Shown in pieces: positions 1 to 9,109 of a DNA stretch of 64,000 bases; position 1 is the first letter of the stretch, and every line of letters begins with the position of its first letter. The stretch spans positions 1,671,501 through 1,735,500 of the forward strand of contig LT608321.1 of assembly GCA_900095835.1 (NCBI GenBank), written 5' to 3'. Source of the DNA: Ihuprevotella massiliensis. GTDB lineage: Bacteria > Bacteroidota > Bacteroidia > Bacteroidales > Bacteroidaceae. Made by a program: the position numbers and the translations under genes. Below the pieces are notes generated by a model, which did no database searches, was not told where the DNA came from, and saw only the letters and a program-made list of their open reading frames with translations.

Positions 1-51
1 AACTCCGAAAAATGAGCTAGCGTGAAAGCACCAAAACAAACAAAGTGCTAG

Positions 52-123
52 TAGCCCCGAGGGGAATCGAACCCCTATTTACCCTTTAGGAGAGGGTTGT
101 TCTATCCATTGAACTACGAAGCC
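52..123 (-). tRNA. tRNA-Arg (anticodon CCU)
   Basis: The minus strand folds as a full cloverleaf. The 7-bp acceptor (GGCTTCG with CGGGGCT) includes G-U pairs, the D arm is GTTC/GAAC, and the anticodon stem is ACCCT/AGGGT around loop CTCCTAA. The T arm is AGGGG-TTCGATT-CCCCT and the discriminator is A. The anticodon CCU reads AGG. No CCA is encoded; the bases after the discriminator are CTA, so CCA must be added enzymatically. Confidence 0.95.
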
Positions 124-157
124 AAGATTTCATAGGAATAAGCTTGGAATAACTATG

Positions 158-165
158 CAAAAATA
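158..165 (-). promoter_or_regulatory. Candidate -7 box for the tRNA-Arg gene
   Basis: The minus strand reads TATTTTTG, matching the Bacteroidota TAnnTTTG box, about 35 nt upstream of the tRNA 5' end. No clear TTTG is seen 19 nt further upstream, so support rests on one box and its position. Confidence 0.4.
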
Positions 166-311
166 AGGATAAAAACCGAAACTTCCTCATCTTTATTAAG
201 TATTTTCGTGGGATTCCATGCAAATCGCTGGCAAAAACTTTGCCTATGCCCATTTTTTTCGCGAAATTTGCGCTAGCATTCTATCTATAACTCATTTCTT
301 TATATCATTCT

Positions 312-1670
312 ATGCTAACTTCTATTATCGTAGCCGTCTTTTTTGTGGGCTATCTCTGCATCACACTAGAAGATGTGCTCAAAGTTAACAAAGCGGCTGT
401 AGCCTTGCTTATGTGCGTGATTTGCTGGGTATTGTACACCTCAGGCGCAGCTCAATATCTTTCTGCCGAAGTGCTCCAAAGCATTGGAAATGGCAGCGTA
501 GCGCAATATGTTTCGGAACATAGCCTACGCGAGCATTTAGGCGAAATCACTGAGACACTCTTCTTCCTCATGGGAGCTATGACCGTGGTGGAAGTGATTG
601 ACACCAACGGAGGCTTCAATTTTGTGCGTGATGCACTCGAAACCCACTCTAAGCGCGCCCTTCTCTGGAAGATTGCTTTCATCACCTTCTTCCTCTCTGC
701 TGTGCTCGACAACCTCACCACTACTATTGTGATGATTATGGTGTTGCGCAAATTGGTGCACAACCACAACGACCGTCTCATCTACGCCTCACTCATTGTG
801 ATTGCAGCTAATGCTGGTGGTGCTTTCTCTCCCATCGGCGACGTCACCACCATCATGCTCTGGATCAAGGGCAGCCTCACCGCTGGCGGTGTAATCAAAG
901 AAATCTTCATTCCTAGCCTTGTGGCGATGGTAATTCCAGCCCTTTTGTTGCAGTTCCAACTCAAAGGCAATCTAGCCACAGCCGATGATAACAACGCGGT
1001 TGCAGCACATGTTGGACACCAATTCGGAAAAATAGAGCGCAACATTATCTTTGTTCTCGGAGTAGGTGGTCTCTTGTTTGTGCCCATCTTCCACAATTTC
1101 ACCGAACTTCCCCCCTACATGGGCATCCTCCTCGTGTTGGGTCTGCTCTGGACGGTGACCGAAGTGTTCTATCGTCGCAAGGCGCATCGCGACAGCACCA
1201 TGAAACAACGCGTGGCAACGATCCTTCACAAAATCGACATGACCACCATCCTCTTCTTCCTCGGCATTCTTCTTGCTGTAGCGACCTTGAAGGAAACTGG
1301 TGTTCTCCCTGCTTTTGGTCAATGGCTTAACGAAGTGTCTGGTGGAAACCACTTCTTGGTGACTGGTGTCATCGGTGTGGCATCCTCGATTGTCGACAAT
1401 GTGCCCCTCGTGGCTGGTTGCATGAACATGTACCCCATCGAAGCTGCAGGCGATTTCGCACAAGACGGCATCTTCTGGCAACTCTTAGCTTACTGCGCCG
1501 GTGTGGGTGGTTCTATGCTCATCATCGGAAGTGCTGCTGGTGTAGTGGCGATGGGATTGGAAAAAATCTCCTTCGGCTGGTACATGAAGAAGATTACTTG
1601 GGTAGCTGCTGCAGGCTACTTCGCAGGCATCTTGGTCTACTATGTGGAACGTGTCATCATCCACATGTAA
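312..1670 (+). CDS. nhaD: Na+/H+ antiporter, NhaD type
   Basis: A 452-residue polytopic inner-membrane protein that exchanges sodium for protons, supporting sodium and pH homeostasis. About a dozen hydrophobic segments span the length. The stretches SAVLDNLTTTIVM (about 128-140) and SSIVDNVPLVAG (about 358-369) are the paired discontinuous-helix motifs of the NhaD/ArsB ion-transporter superfamily, each with an Asp-Asn pair. The length fits the family. It starts at the first ATG after a 190-bp leader downstream of the divergent tRNA-Arg. The next gene is 92 bp away, behind a weak stem-loop. A related but distinct NhaC-type antiporter lies at 42.2-43.5 kb. Confidence 0.88.
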   Translation: MLTSIIVAVFFVGYLCITLEDVLKVNKAAVALLMCVICWVLYTSGAAQYLSAEVLQSIGNGSVAQYVSEHSLREHLGEITETLFFLMGAMTVVEVIDTNGGFNFVRDALETHSKRALLWKIAFITFFLSAVLDNLTTTIVMIMVLRKLVHNHNDRLIYASLIVIAANAGGAFSPIGDVTTIMLWIKGSLTAGGVIKEIFIPSLVAMVIPALLLQFQLKGNLATADDNNAVAAHVGHQFGKIERNIIFVLGVGGLLFVPIFHNFTELPPYMGILLVLGLLWTVTEVFYRRKAHRDSTMKQRVATILHKIDMTTILFFLGILLAVATLKETGVLPAFGQWLNEVSGGNHFLVTGVIGVASSIVDNVPLVAGCMNMYPIEAAGDFAQDGIFWQLLAYCAGVGGSMLIIGSAAGVVAMGLEKISFGWYMKKITWVAAAGYFAGILVYYVERVIIHM

Positions 1671-1720
1671 ACACACCACACATAGCACATTAAACTGAGA
1701 TTGCCGCTCATGTTTAACCC

Positions 1721-1744
1721 GTGGGAAGAATCTCTATTTCCCAC
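1721..1744. terminator. Weak stem-loop after nhaD
   Basis: GTGGGAA pairs with TTCCCAC around a 10-nt loop. No T run follows, so terminator function is uncertain; the hairpin also sits in the leader of the next gene. Confidence 0.3.
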
Positions 1745-1762
1745 ACAAATCAACAAAGCTTT

Positions 1763-2398
1763 ATGAAGAAGACTTTGCTAACACTTGTGGTGCTCCTCAC
1801 CACAGCCCTTTCTGCGAACGCTTTTGGCGATTTTCGCTTCGGTGTAACTGGAGGTTATAATCTCTCTTCTGCCTCCTTCGACAAGACAACATTGACTCGC
1901 ACGCTCGAAGGTAAGAACGGTTCGGGCTGGTTCATCGGTCCTAAAGCCTACATGGGCTTGATTGCTGGCCTCGGTGTGGAAGGTGCATTGCTCTACAACC
2001 AACGCGAATACAAAATCGCTGCTGGCAATCTCGAATTGACGCAAAAGCTGAAGTCTGTGGACATTCCGCTCAACTTGAAGCTCAATCTCACCGTGCAAAA
2101 AGTGGGAGTTTATCTCGCCACTGGTCCTCAATTCTCCTACGGATTGGATGGTGACAAGGTGAACCTCTCCACTTTGATTGACAACACTGTGTATAAGACC
2201 AACAACCTCACCACAACTTGGAACTTTGGTGCGGGTGTAGCGCTCGGTGGTCACCTTGATCTCGGCATCGGCTACAACGTAGCACTCGGAGAAATGGGAG
2301 AAAAAATCCTCAACTCTGTAGACATCAAGACCGGTCAAAAGGTGTTGCCTTCTTATCGTCTGAATACTTTCAACGTGCAGGCGACTTACTATTTCTAA
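1763..2398 (+). CDS. Secreted outer-membrane beta-barrel protein
   Basis: A 211-residue protein with an N-terminal signal peptide: MKK, then a hydrophobic run ending in LSANA at about residue 19. It continues with alternating short strands rich in Gly and aromatic residues, such as FGVTGGYN and WFIGPKAYMG. It ends in TYYF, the aromatic terminus typical of outer-membrane barrels. This resembles the 8-strand outer-membrane beta-barrel families common in Bacteroidales; no specific substrate can be read. The ATG at 1763 is preferred over an upstream GTG at 1721 because the signal peptide begins there and the earlier start lies inside a stem-loop. Confidence 0.75.
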   Translation: MKKTLLTLVVLLTTALSANAFGDFRFGVTGGYNLSSASFDKTTLTRTLEGKNGSGWFIGPKAYMGLIAGLGVEGALLYNQREYKIAAGNLELTQKLKSVDIPLNLKLNLTVQKVGVYLATGPQFSYGLDGDKVNLSTLIDNTVYKTNNLTTTWNFGAGVALGGHLDLGIGYNVALGEMGEKILNSVDIKTGQKVLPSYRLNTFNVQATYYF

Positions 2399-2440
2399 TC
2401 CTCCAGGATTTAATATCAACACTCAACTACTTACACAACA

Positions 2441-2716
2441 ATGATTCGTATCAATTGTTTTTTCCAAGCCAACGAAGGCCAATATGATGCAGCACTTCAA
2501 GCTGCTCTCGCTCTCACCGCTGCTAGCCAAAAGCAAGAAGGCTGCGTGTCTTACGACGTTTTCGAAAGCGGCACTCGTAGCGATGTGTTCATGTTCTGCG
2601 AAACTTGGACAAATGCCGCAGCTCTCGAAGCTCACGCTGCTAGCGAAGAGTTTAAGACCTACGTGGCTCAGCTCAAAGAGCTCGGGCTTTTGAAAATCGA
2701 AAAGTTCGATTTCTAA
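2441..2716 (+). CDS. Small ABM-domain (quinol monooxygenase-like) protein
   Basis: A 91-residue protein that fits the antibiotic-biosynthesis-monooxygenase (ABM/YgiN-like) ferredoxin-fold family. The marks are an early strand MIRINCFFQA, central QEGCVSYDVFES, then the strand FMFCETWTNAAALEAHAASE with the conserved E-W and H positions, and a C-terminal helix. Members act as dimers on small aromatic or quinone substrates; the substrate here is unknown. There is no signal peptide, so it is cytoplasmic. A strong hairpin with a T run follows. Confidence 0.75.
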   Translation: MIRINCFFQANEGQYDAALQAALALTAASQKQEGCVSYDVFESGTRSDVFMFCETWTNAAALEAHAASEEFKTYVAQLKELGLLKIEKFDF

Positions 2717-2753
2717 TCCGTCACTGAGATTATTTCATCTCCTTATATACATT

Positions 2754-2808
2754 CTCGCGAGTTGCGCTACGACTTCCCGTCGTAGTGCCTCGCGAGCTAT
2801 GTTGTTTT
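2754..2808 (+). terminator. Rho-independent terminator
   Basis: CTCGCGAG (2754-2761) pairs with CTCGCGAG (2789-2796), and CTACGAC (2767-2773) pairs with GTCGTAG (2779-2785). This gives a two-part hairpin followed by GTTGTTTTT. It ends the transcript of the ABM-domain gene. Confidence 0.8.
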
Positions 2809-2997
2809 TGTGAGAAAGTTTTTTGATGCGCGCTTGACATCGCACGGAATAGTCTGATTATTCGATTGAGAATCTTTGAAAATCAACAGAATACATTCAC
2901 AGATGGGTTGAAATCTACCCTGAATAGTCTCATTCCGTCCTGCAATTCCTGTCCTCTCTCGGCGAAGCCTTCAAAACTGCGCTTATTCCCTCTCTCT

Positions 2998-4050
2998 ATG
3001 CTCAAGAATATTCCTCCCATCACCCGCAATCTCCTCTTCATCAACATCATCCTCTTCATGGTGCAACAGGTGATTTCGACGCGTTATGGTGATGTGCTCA
3101 CCGAACTCTTCGGGCTTCACTTTGTGCTTGCCCCTGCTTTTCGCATCTACCAACCACTCACCTACATGTTTCTCCATGCTTCGTGGAGTCACGTCTTGCT
3201 CAACATGTTTAGTTTGTGGATGTTTGGTCGCATCATTGAGCAAACCATGGGGCAAAAACGCTTCATCATCTACTATCTCATCTGCGGCATTGGGGCTGCT
3301 TTCTGTCAAGAGTTGTGGCAATTTGGAGAATACTATTTCTCTGGCATGGCACACTATGATGCAGCCAATGTGAACGGCGTAATCATGCCGATGAGTTCTC
3401 TGTTAGACCAGTGGGTGACCATCGGTGCGAGTGGGGCTTGTTATGGCGTACTCTTGGCTTTTGGGTTGACCTTCCCCAACGAGCGCATCATGCTCCTCTT
3501 CCCTCCCATCCCGATGAAAGCCAAATACTTCGTCATCGGTTATGCAGCCATAGAAGCCTACTCCGCCTTTACGTCCAACGGCAACGTAGCCCACTTTGCC
3601 CACCTCGGAGGTATGTTCTTTGGTTGGCTCATCTTCCGCTATTGGCGCAAGCAGACGGAGCGCAGACAAGCTGGCTTCCAAGGTTGGAACAACTATCGCG
3701 GCACGCAACAAAGCGGAGGTTACAACACCAATAGCGGCAGTTATCAGCAAAACAATGGAGGTTTTCTCCAGCAAATCCGTACAGCCTTTGAGAAATTCGG
3801 AGCCGCTGTCGAAAACTTTTTCAAAAACCTCTTCTCCACCGGTTCCTCCTCTCAGCAACAGCGCCAAGGTGGCAACTACTCCAACGGGGCTTCACCACAA
3901 AATCCCTCCAATTCCGACCAAGCCTACAATTCGCAGCGTCGTGCTCAACAAGCACGCATGGATGAAATCCTAGAGAAAGTGCGCCGCTCTGGCTATGCCT
4001 CTCTCACGGAAGCAGAAAAACAAGAGTTGTTTAATAATAGTCGACGATAA
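2998..4050 (+). CDS. Rhomboid family intramembrane serine protease
   Basis: A 350-residue membrane protease that cuts substrates inside the bilayer. Six or more hydrophobic helices occupy residues 10-215. The catalytic serine is S145 in GASGA and the catalytic histidine H202 in HFAHLGG; the HASWSHVLLN stretch (about 60-69) holds the conserved His and Asn. A low-complexity Gln/Asn/Gly/Ser tail of about 130 residues follows, ending in a basic helix typical of Bacteroidales rhomboids. The frame is open to 2866, but MLKNIPPITRNLL is the usual family start, so 2998 is chosen. The next gene starts 67 bp downstream, so the two are probably cotranscribed. Confidence 0.88.
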   Translation: MLKNIPPITRNLLFINIILFMVQQVISTRYGDVLTELFGLHFVLAPAFRIYQPLTYMFLHASWSHVLLNMFSLWMFGRIIEQTMGQKRFIIYYLICGIGAAFCQELWQFGEYYFSGMAHYDAANVNGVIMPMSSLLDQWVTIGASGACYGVLLAFGLTFPNERIMLLFPPIPMKAKYFVIGYAAIEAYSAFTSNGNVAHFAHLGGMFFGWLIFRYWRKQTERRQAGFQGWNNYRGTQQSGGYNTNSGSYQQNNGGFLQQIRTAFEKFGAAVENFFKNLFSTGSSSQQQRQGGNYSNGASPQNPSNSDQAYNSQRRAQQARMDEILEKVRRSGYASLTEAEKQELFNNSRR

Positions 4051-4117
4051 ATCCAAACTCTACGGGCAACTTCTCCTTGTTTCTTAAGGAAAACTGCTTG
4101 TCCATTTATCCGAATAT

Positions 4118-5269
4118 ATGCCGTTCTTTTCAAAATCCCAAAACCCACGCAAAGATGCGTCCACCCCCTCCCCCATGGCGCACATCTTTGGAATGCTCTT
4201 GTCGGGAGCATTGGGTATCTCCATTTTGGGATTATGGATTTCTGCCGCTAGTGTCTACATCGACCCACGTTTTTTCAAGTGGATCGGAGTCGTAGGCTTA
4301 GCATTTCCGATTTTTCTCTTCGGCACGCTCTTCCTTTGGATCATAGGATTGCTCTTTGTGCCGCGCAAAACGTGGTTGCTCGGTTTGATAGGACTGGGCG
4401 TTTGTGCACAGCACATCTACACCTATTGTCCCATTCATCCCTTCATCGACAATGAAACCACCACTGCCACTGCCAACCAAATCAAAGTGGTGAGCTATAA
4501 CACCTTCTTTTTTGGCAGAGGTATGGAACAGCAAGACGAACTGGTGCGCTATCTCATTGATCAGCACGCCGACATCATCTGTTTTCAAGAAGGAGAAGCC
4601 AACCCCGATAACCTCAAAAAGATAGAAAGCCGCTTTGCTCCAACGCCAACGCACTATATAAGTTATGAGGGAACACAAGAAGAAGTGGTAGGCATCATTA
4701 GTGCCTATCCCATTCTCGAACAAAAACTCATCATTGCCTATCCTGGCAATGCCATCTACGGCTATCGCTTGCAGCATCCACGCGGAGAACTCATTGTCGT
4801 AAATTGTCATTTCCGCTCCAACCTCCTCTCAGGTCCTACGCTCGAAGGCTACACCGACATGATGCACGGCAAATCAAAAGAAGACAAGCGCAGTCAGTGG
4901 AACAACACCAAGACCCTGTTTTCAAAAATAGCTCACAGTGCCACGGAACGCTCTGAAATGGTGGATGCCGTGGAAGACTATTTAGCACAACACAAAGACA
5001 AACCCGTCATTCTTTGTGGAGACTTCAACGATACTCCCATTTCCTACACCCGCCATCGCGTGGCAAGTTTAGGACTCACCGATGCTTTCCGCGAAGCTGG
5101 TCAAGGTTTTGGTTTCTCCTTCCGACGTAATGCCATCAGAGTGCGCATCGACCATATCTTTTGTTCCAAAGATTTCGAGCCCGTTCAGGCTAAAGTTGAC
5201 GAAGAAGCCCCTTATTCAGACCACCAACCCATTTCCGCCACACTCGTGTGGAAGAATGAGAAAAAATAG
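4118..5269 (+). CDS. Membrane-anchored endonuclease/exonuclease/phosphatase family protein
   Basis: 383 residues. The first about 100 contain three hydrophobic segments. The rest is an endonuclease/exonuclease/phosphatase (DNase I-like) domain: VVSYNTFFF at the start, CFQE with the metal-binding Glu, VVNCHFRS, ILCGDFNDTP with the catalytic Asp-Asn, and a terminal YSDHQPI. These are the hallmark metal and phosphate-binding residues. The fold hydrolyses phosphodiesters or phosphomonoesters; the membrane anchor and lack of other marks leave the substrate open. argS follows after 29 bp, suggesting an operon. Confidence 0.85.
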   Translation: MPFFSKSQNPRKDASTPSPMAHIFGMLLSGALGISILGLWISAASVYIDPRFFKWIGVVGLAFPIFLFGTLFLWIIGLLFVPRKTWLLGLIGLGVCAQHIYTYCPIHPFIDNETTTATANQIKVVSYNTFFFGRGMEQQDELVRYLIDQHADIICFQEGEANPDNLKKIESRFAPTPTHYISYEGTQEEVVGIISAYPILEQKLIIAYPGNAIYGYRLQHPRGELIVVNCHFRSNLLSGPTLEGYTDMMHGKSKEDKRSQWNNTKTLFSKIAHSATERSEMVDAVEDYLAQHKDKPVILCGDFNDTPISYTRHRVASLGLTDAFREAGQGFGFSFRRNAIRVRIDHIFCSKDFEPVQAKVDEEAPYSDHQPISATLVWKNEKK

Positions 5270-5298
5270 ACAAACAAAAAAAGATTCCTATACAGCTC

Positions 5299-7116
5299 AT
5301 GAACATCGAAAAATTGCTCACTGCTGCCGTAGTCAACGCCATCAAAGCCCTCTACGACACTGACATCACTGCCGATCAAGTGCAGGTGCAAAAGACACGT
5401 CCCGACTTCGAGGGTCACCTCACTGTCGTTACCTTCCCCTTCTTGCGCATCTCCAAGAAGAAGCCCGAAGAAACAGGTGAAGACATCGCACAATGGCTCA
5501 TCGCCAACACAGACCTTGTCTCCTCTTTCAACACGGTAAAGGGCTTCCTCAACCTCGTCATTGCACCAGCTCAATGGTTGCAGCTCCTCGCAACAATCGA
5601 TGCCGATGCACACTACGGACTTCAGCTCCCCAACGACGAAAGTCCCCTCACCATGGTGGAATATTCTTCGCCCAACACCAACAAGCCCCTCCACCTCGGA
5701 CACGTGCGCAACAATCTCCTCGGATGGGCAGTGTCTAAAATCGCTGAAGCCAACAACCAACGTGTGGTGAAAACCAACATCGTCAACGACCGCGGTATCC
5801 ACATCTGCAAATCTATGCTCGCTTGGCTCAAATATGGCAACGGAGAAACACCAGAATCTTCTGGCAAGAAAGGCGACCACCTCGTGGGCGACTACTATGT
5901 AGCCTTCGACCAACATTACCGTGCTGAAGTGGCTGAGCTCAAAGCTCAACTCATTGCTCAAGGTGTAAGCGAAGAAGAAGCTGAAACACGCGCCAAAGCT
6001 GAAGTCCCCTTGATGGTAGAAGCTCGCGAGATGCTCCGCAAGTGGGAACAAGGCGACGAAGAAGTGCGTGCTCTATGGCGCAAGATGAACGAATGGGTGT
6101 ATGCTGGTTTTGACGAAACCTACAAAGCCCTCGGTGTGTCGTTCGACAAAATCTATTACGAATCTGACACCTACCTCGAAGGTAAGGAAAAGGTGGAAGA
6201 AGGTCTCGCCAAAGGTCTGTTCTATCGCCGCGAAGATGGTTCGGTGTGGGCTGATTTCACCAAAGAAGGTTTGGACGAAAAACTCCTCCTCCGCGCCGAC
6301 GGCACTTCAGTCTACATGACCCAAGACATCGGTACTGCCAAACTCCGTTTCCGCGACTATCCCATCAACAAGATGGTCTATGTGGTGGGCAATGAGCAAA
6401 ACTATCACTTCCAAGTCCTCTCTCTCCTCCTCGATCGTCTCGGCTTTGAATGGGGCAAGAGCCTCGTGCACTTCTCCTATGGTATGGTCGAACTCCCCAA
6501 CGGCAAAATGAAGAGTCGTGAAGGCACCGTGGTAGACGCAGACGATTTGGTAGAAGGCATGATCGAACAAGCTCGTCGCACCATGGACGAAGCTGGCAAA
6601 AACACCGACATGAGCGAAGCCGAAAAGCAAGAAGTAGCGCGCATCGTAGGTCTTGGCGCACTCAAATACTTCCTCCTCAAGGTGGATGCGCGCAAGAACA
6701 TGGTGTTCAATCCTGAAGAATCCATCGACTTCAATGGCAACACAGGTCCTTTCATCCAATACACCTACGCCCGCATCCGTTCCATCCTCCGCAAAGCACA
6801 AGACGCTGGCATCGTCCTCAGCGAAGAATTGCCAACTGATGTGGAAATCTCTACTAAGGAAGAAGAAATCATCCAGCGTTTGGCTGACTTCCGCGGTGTG
6901 GTAGAAGCTGCTGGAGAAGACTATTCTCCTTCAGGCATTGCCAACTACTGCTACGAATTGGTGAAACTCTACAACCAATTCTACCACGAATTCCAAATCC
7001 TCCGCGAAGAAGATGCAGCGAAGCGCAATTTCCGTCTCATCCTCTCTCGCAACGTGGCGAAGGTAGTACGCCTCGGCATGGAGCTTCTCGGCATCGAAAT
7101 GCCTGAGCGCATGTAG
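5299..7116 (+). CDS. argS: Arginyl-tRNA synthetase
   Basis: 605 residues, class I synthetase that charges tRNA-Arg. The N-terminal tRNA-binding domain occupies about 1-110. The HIGH signature is HLGH at 132-135, in SSPNTNKPLHLGH. The KMSKS-type loop is KMKSR at 403-407. The all-helical anticodon-binding domain fills the C-terminus and ends in the typical GMELLGIEMPERM. The length matches the family. A perfect terminator hairpin lies 25 bp downstream. Confidence 0.97.
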   Translation: MNIEKLLTAAVVNAIKALYDTDITADQVQVQKTRPDFEGHLTVVTFPFLRISKKKPEETGEDIAQWLIANTDLVSSFNTVKGFLNLVIAPAQWLQLLATIDADAHYGLQLPNDESPLTMVEYSSPNTNKPLHLGHVRNNLLGWAVSKIAEANNQRVVKTNIVNDRGIHICKSMLAWLKYGNGETPESSGKKGDHLVGDYYVAFDQHYRAEVAELKAQLIAQGVSEEEAETRAKAEVPLMVEAREMLRKWEQGDEEVRALWRKMNEWVYAGFDETYKALGVSFDKIYYESDTYLEGKEKVEEGLAKGLFYRREDGSVWADFTKEGLDEKLLLRADGTSVYMTQDIGTAKLRFRDYPINKMVYVVGNEQNYHFQVLSLLLDRLGFEWGKSLVHFSYGMVELPNGKMKSREGTVVDADDLVEGMIEQARRTMDEAGKNTDMSEAEKQEVARIVGLGALKYFLLKVDARKNMVFNPEESIDFNGNTGPFIQYTYARIRSILRKAQDAGIVLSEELPTDVEISTKEEEIIQRLADFRGVVEAAGEDYSPSGIANYCYELVKLYNQFYHEFQILREEDAAKRNFRLILSRNVAKVVRLGMELLGIEMPERM

Positions 7117-7141
7117 TCCATAGCCACTAGGCATCTCTATC

Positions 7142-7178
7142 ATGGGCGGTGGCGAACACGTCACCGCCCATTTTATTT
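7142..7178 (+). terminator. Rho-independent terminator of argS
   Basis: ATGGGCGGTG (7142-7151) pairs perfectly with CACCGCCCAT (7162-7171) around a 10-nt loop, followed by TTTTATTT. Confidence 0.9.
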
Positions 7179-7261
7179 CTCGCATCTATGGTGCCGCTTT
7201 CTGGTCGTGAGCGCAGCCCTATGACAGCCCCTAAAGTTCATCATTTATAGGATACAACCCT

Positions 7262-7975
7262 ATGTCGAAAAAGCCGAAATACTACGTCGTGTGGCAAGGT
7301 CACAATCCAGGTGTCTATGACAACTGGAACGACTGTGCCGAACAAGTGAAAGGTTTTTCCAATGCGCGCTACAAAGCCTTCGACACTGCCGAAGCTGCCC
7401 AACAAGCCTTTCAAGAAGCACCAGAGCAACACATCACCTCGCGTGCCACCTCGGAAGAAAAGGCATCGAAAGCTGCCCTCCGAAAAGCCAACACTTCGCT
7501 TGCCGCCCTCTCCCCACATTCTCCCAAAGAGCGTCCCATCCTCATGCCCTCGCCCGATGTGATGGAGAAGGTGGGGTTTTCCACTGTCGTCGTCGACGCA
7601 GCCTGTGCCAAAAACCCCGGTCCTATGGAATATCGCGGCATCTATTTAGGCACAGGACAAGAGATTTTCCACTATGGTCCTGTCTTGGGCACGAACAACA
7701 TTGGCGAATTTCTTGCCATTGTTCACGCTCTCGCGCTGATAGAGAAACAAGGACTCAAAGACATCACCATCTATAGCGACAGCCGCACCGCCATCAGTTG
7801 GGTACGCCACAAGAAGTGCAAAACCACGCTCGAACAGACAGAGCGCACCGCTCCTTTGTTCGACATGATTGCTCGTGCCGAACAATGGCTCAAAGCGCGT
7901 CGCATCACCACACGAATATTGAAGTGGGAAACCCAAGAGTGGGGCGAAATCCCTGCCGACTTCGGACGCAAATAA
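7262..7975 (+). CDS. rnhA: Ribonuclease H with N-terminal hybrid-binding domain
   Basis: 237 residues. The N-terminal about 50 residues (YYVVWQGHNPGVYDNW, then VKGFSNARYKAF) form the caulimovirus viroplasmin-type domain that binds RNA-DNA hybrids. A charged linker leads to an RNase H domain from about 105. The catalytic acidic residues are visible as VVDAAC, NIGEFLA, YSDSR and the final ADFGRK. It degrades RNA in RNA-DNA hybrids, including R-loops and primers. This two-domain form is common in Bacteroidales. A short hairpin with a T run follows at 8091. Confidence 0.92.
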   Translation: MSKKPKYYVVWQGHNPGVYDNWNDCAEQVKGFSNARYKAFDTAEAAQQAFQEAPEQHITSRATSEEKASKAALRKANTSLAALSPHSPKERPILMPSPDVMEKVGFSTVVVDAACAKNPGPMEYRGIYLGTGQEIFHYGPVLGTNNIGEFLAIVHALALIEKQGLKDITIYSDSRTAISWVRHKKCKTTLEQTERTAPLFDMIARAEQWLKARRITTRILKWETQEWGEIPADFGRK

Positions 7976-8090
7976 CTTGCGTCCATTTTTTTTGCGCTGC
8001 TCCTGTCTATTCCTCTTCATATCCCCACTTTCTTTTCATCCACATTCCTACACATATAGGGGTGGATGAAGGGGCAAAGAGAGAAAAATA

Positions 8091-8113
8091 TGCAGAAAAC
8101 TGCACTTTTTTCT
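8091..8113 (+). terminator. Probable weak terminator of rnhA
   Basis: TGCAG-aaaa-CTGCA is followed by CTTTTTTCTTT. The stem is only 5 bp. Confidence 0.45.
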
Positions 8114-8485
8114 TTACTAGTAAAATATTTTGCTATATAGACATTACAATAATGATATAAACAAAGGATTTTCTCCCGAATAGTTTCTTCCGCCTTTCAC
8201 AGCCCTCACTGCGCTCTATCTGAGGAATAGTGGAATTGTGGGTCGAAAATCAGAGCTCACCTGTGCAGCAATGCAGAATAATCTTTGATGACGCAAAAGA
8301 AGAGAGGGTAAGTCCCAGTTCACCTACAAAACCCGTTGGCTGAATTTCCAAAAACAGCGTAAGCTCAACAACGAGTTTCTCGCGCGCGTGCGCACGCTAC
8401 AGCGATGATGCACTTTTTGCTTTCACAACCTTCACACTCACCCGCTATTACTGCTCAAAGAACGAATGAAATTCAAGGACTTACG

Positions 8486-8570
8486 CAAAAAAACGTGGGA
8501 GATTTTTCAGAAAAAGTCCAACGTTTTTCCAAAAACGTCCGATTTTTTCGAGAAAAGCTCCGAGTTTTCT
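8486..8570. repeat. Modular hairpin repeat, locus A
   Basis: Four consecutive units of about 20 nt alternate in orientation: AACGTGGGAGATTTTT, AAAAAGTCCAACGTTTTT, AAACGTCCGATTTTTT and a degenerate AAAGCTCCGAGTTTT. Related copies lie at 20554, 40636 and 59085. Confidence 0.7.
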
Positions 8571-8683
8571 TATCCTCCCTTCCCACAACCCCAAAAAACA
8601 CTGTAACCATCCTCAACTGCTCTGATTGCTGACCCACCTGCTTTTCCACCCTAATTTACCTCTCCTACGGGGTCTTTTCGCCC

Positions 8684-8711
8684 ATGTTTCACGCAGAATG
8701 GCGTGAAACAT
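8684..8711. promoter_or_regulatory. Perfect 11-bp hairpin resembling a split parS site
   Basis: ATGTTTCACGC (8684-8694) and GCGTGAAACAT (8701-8711) are separated by AGAATG. The halves match the two halves of the ParB site parS (TGTTTCAC and GTGAAACA), but with 10 extra bases between them. Whether ParB could use it is unknown. Confidence 0.35.
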
Positions 8712-9109
8712 TAAAAAGATGTTTATAAAACACCTATAATCCACTAGAATAGAATGCATTACACGGAAATCTGTGAAGGTTGTGAAAGCAAAAAGTGCAA
8801 AAGTGCAGGGTGCGCGCGTACGCGCATGCGCGAGAGAAGGAGCTTTTTACAATTATTAAATCCCAATCGGTCGTTATATCCTGAACCTATTTTATTGGAT
8901 GGCTGAACAGATGGTTTGTTGTTAGTCTGAAGACATAGCGACCTACATCAAGAACGAACGACAAACAAGATGTCAACTAGAAAATGAATCTTGTAAGGAA
9001 GTAAAAGCATCGTGGAAAAAGAGGTGGAAAAACAGTGGAAAAGCCTTGCATAACCCAAGGATAACTCTCACTCACACCTAGCTCATTGAAGGAAGAACCA
9101 AAAGACTTA

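Larger units (their letters stand above)
8409..8799. repeat. 391-bp segment bounded by a perfect 28-bp inverted repeat
   Basis: The 28 bases at 8409-8436 are the exact reverse complement of 8772-8799. Outside both arms lie related GC-alternating tracts, which extend the inverted symmetry imperfectly. The interior (335 bp) has no gene but carries a modular hairpin repeat and a parS-like hairpin. It could be a MITE-like element or part of an origin. No target-site duplication is evident. Confidence 0.7.
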
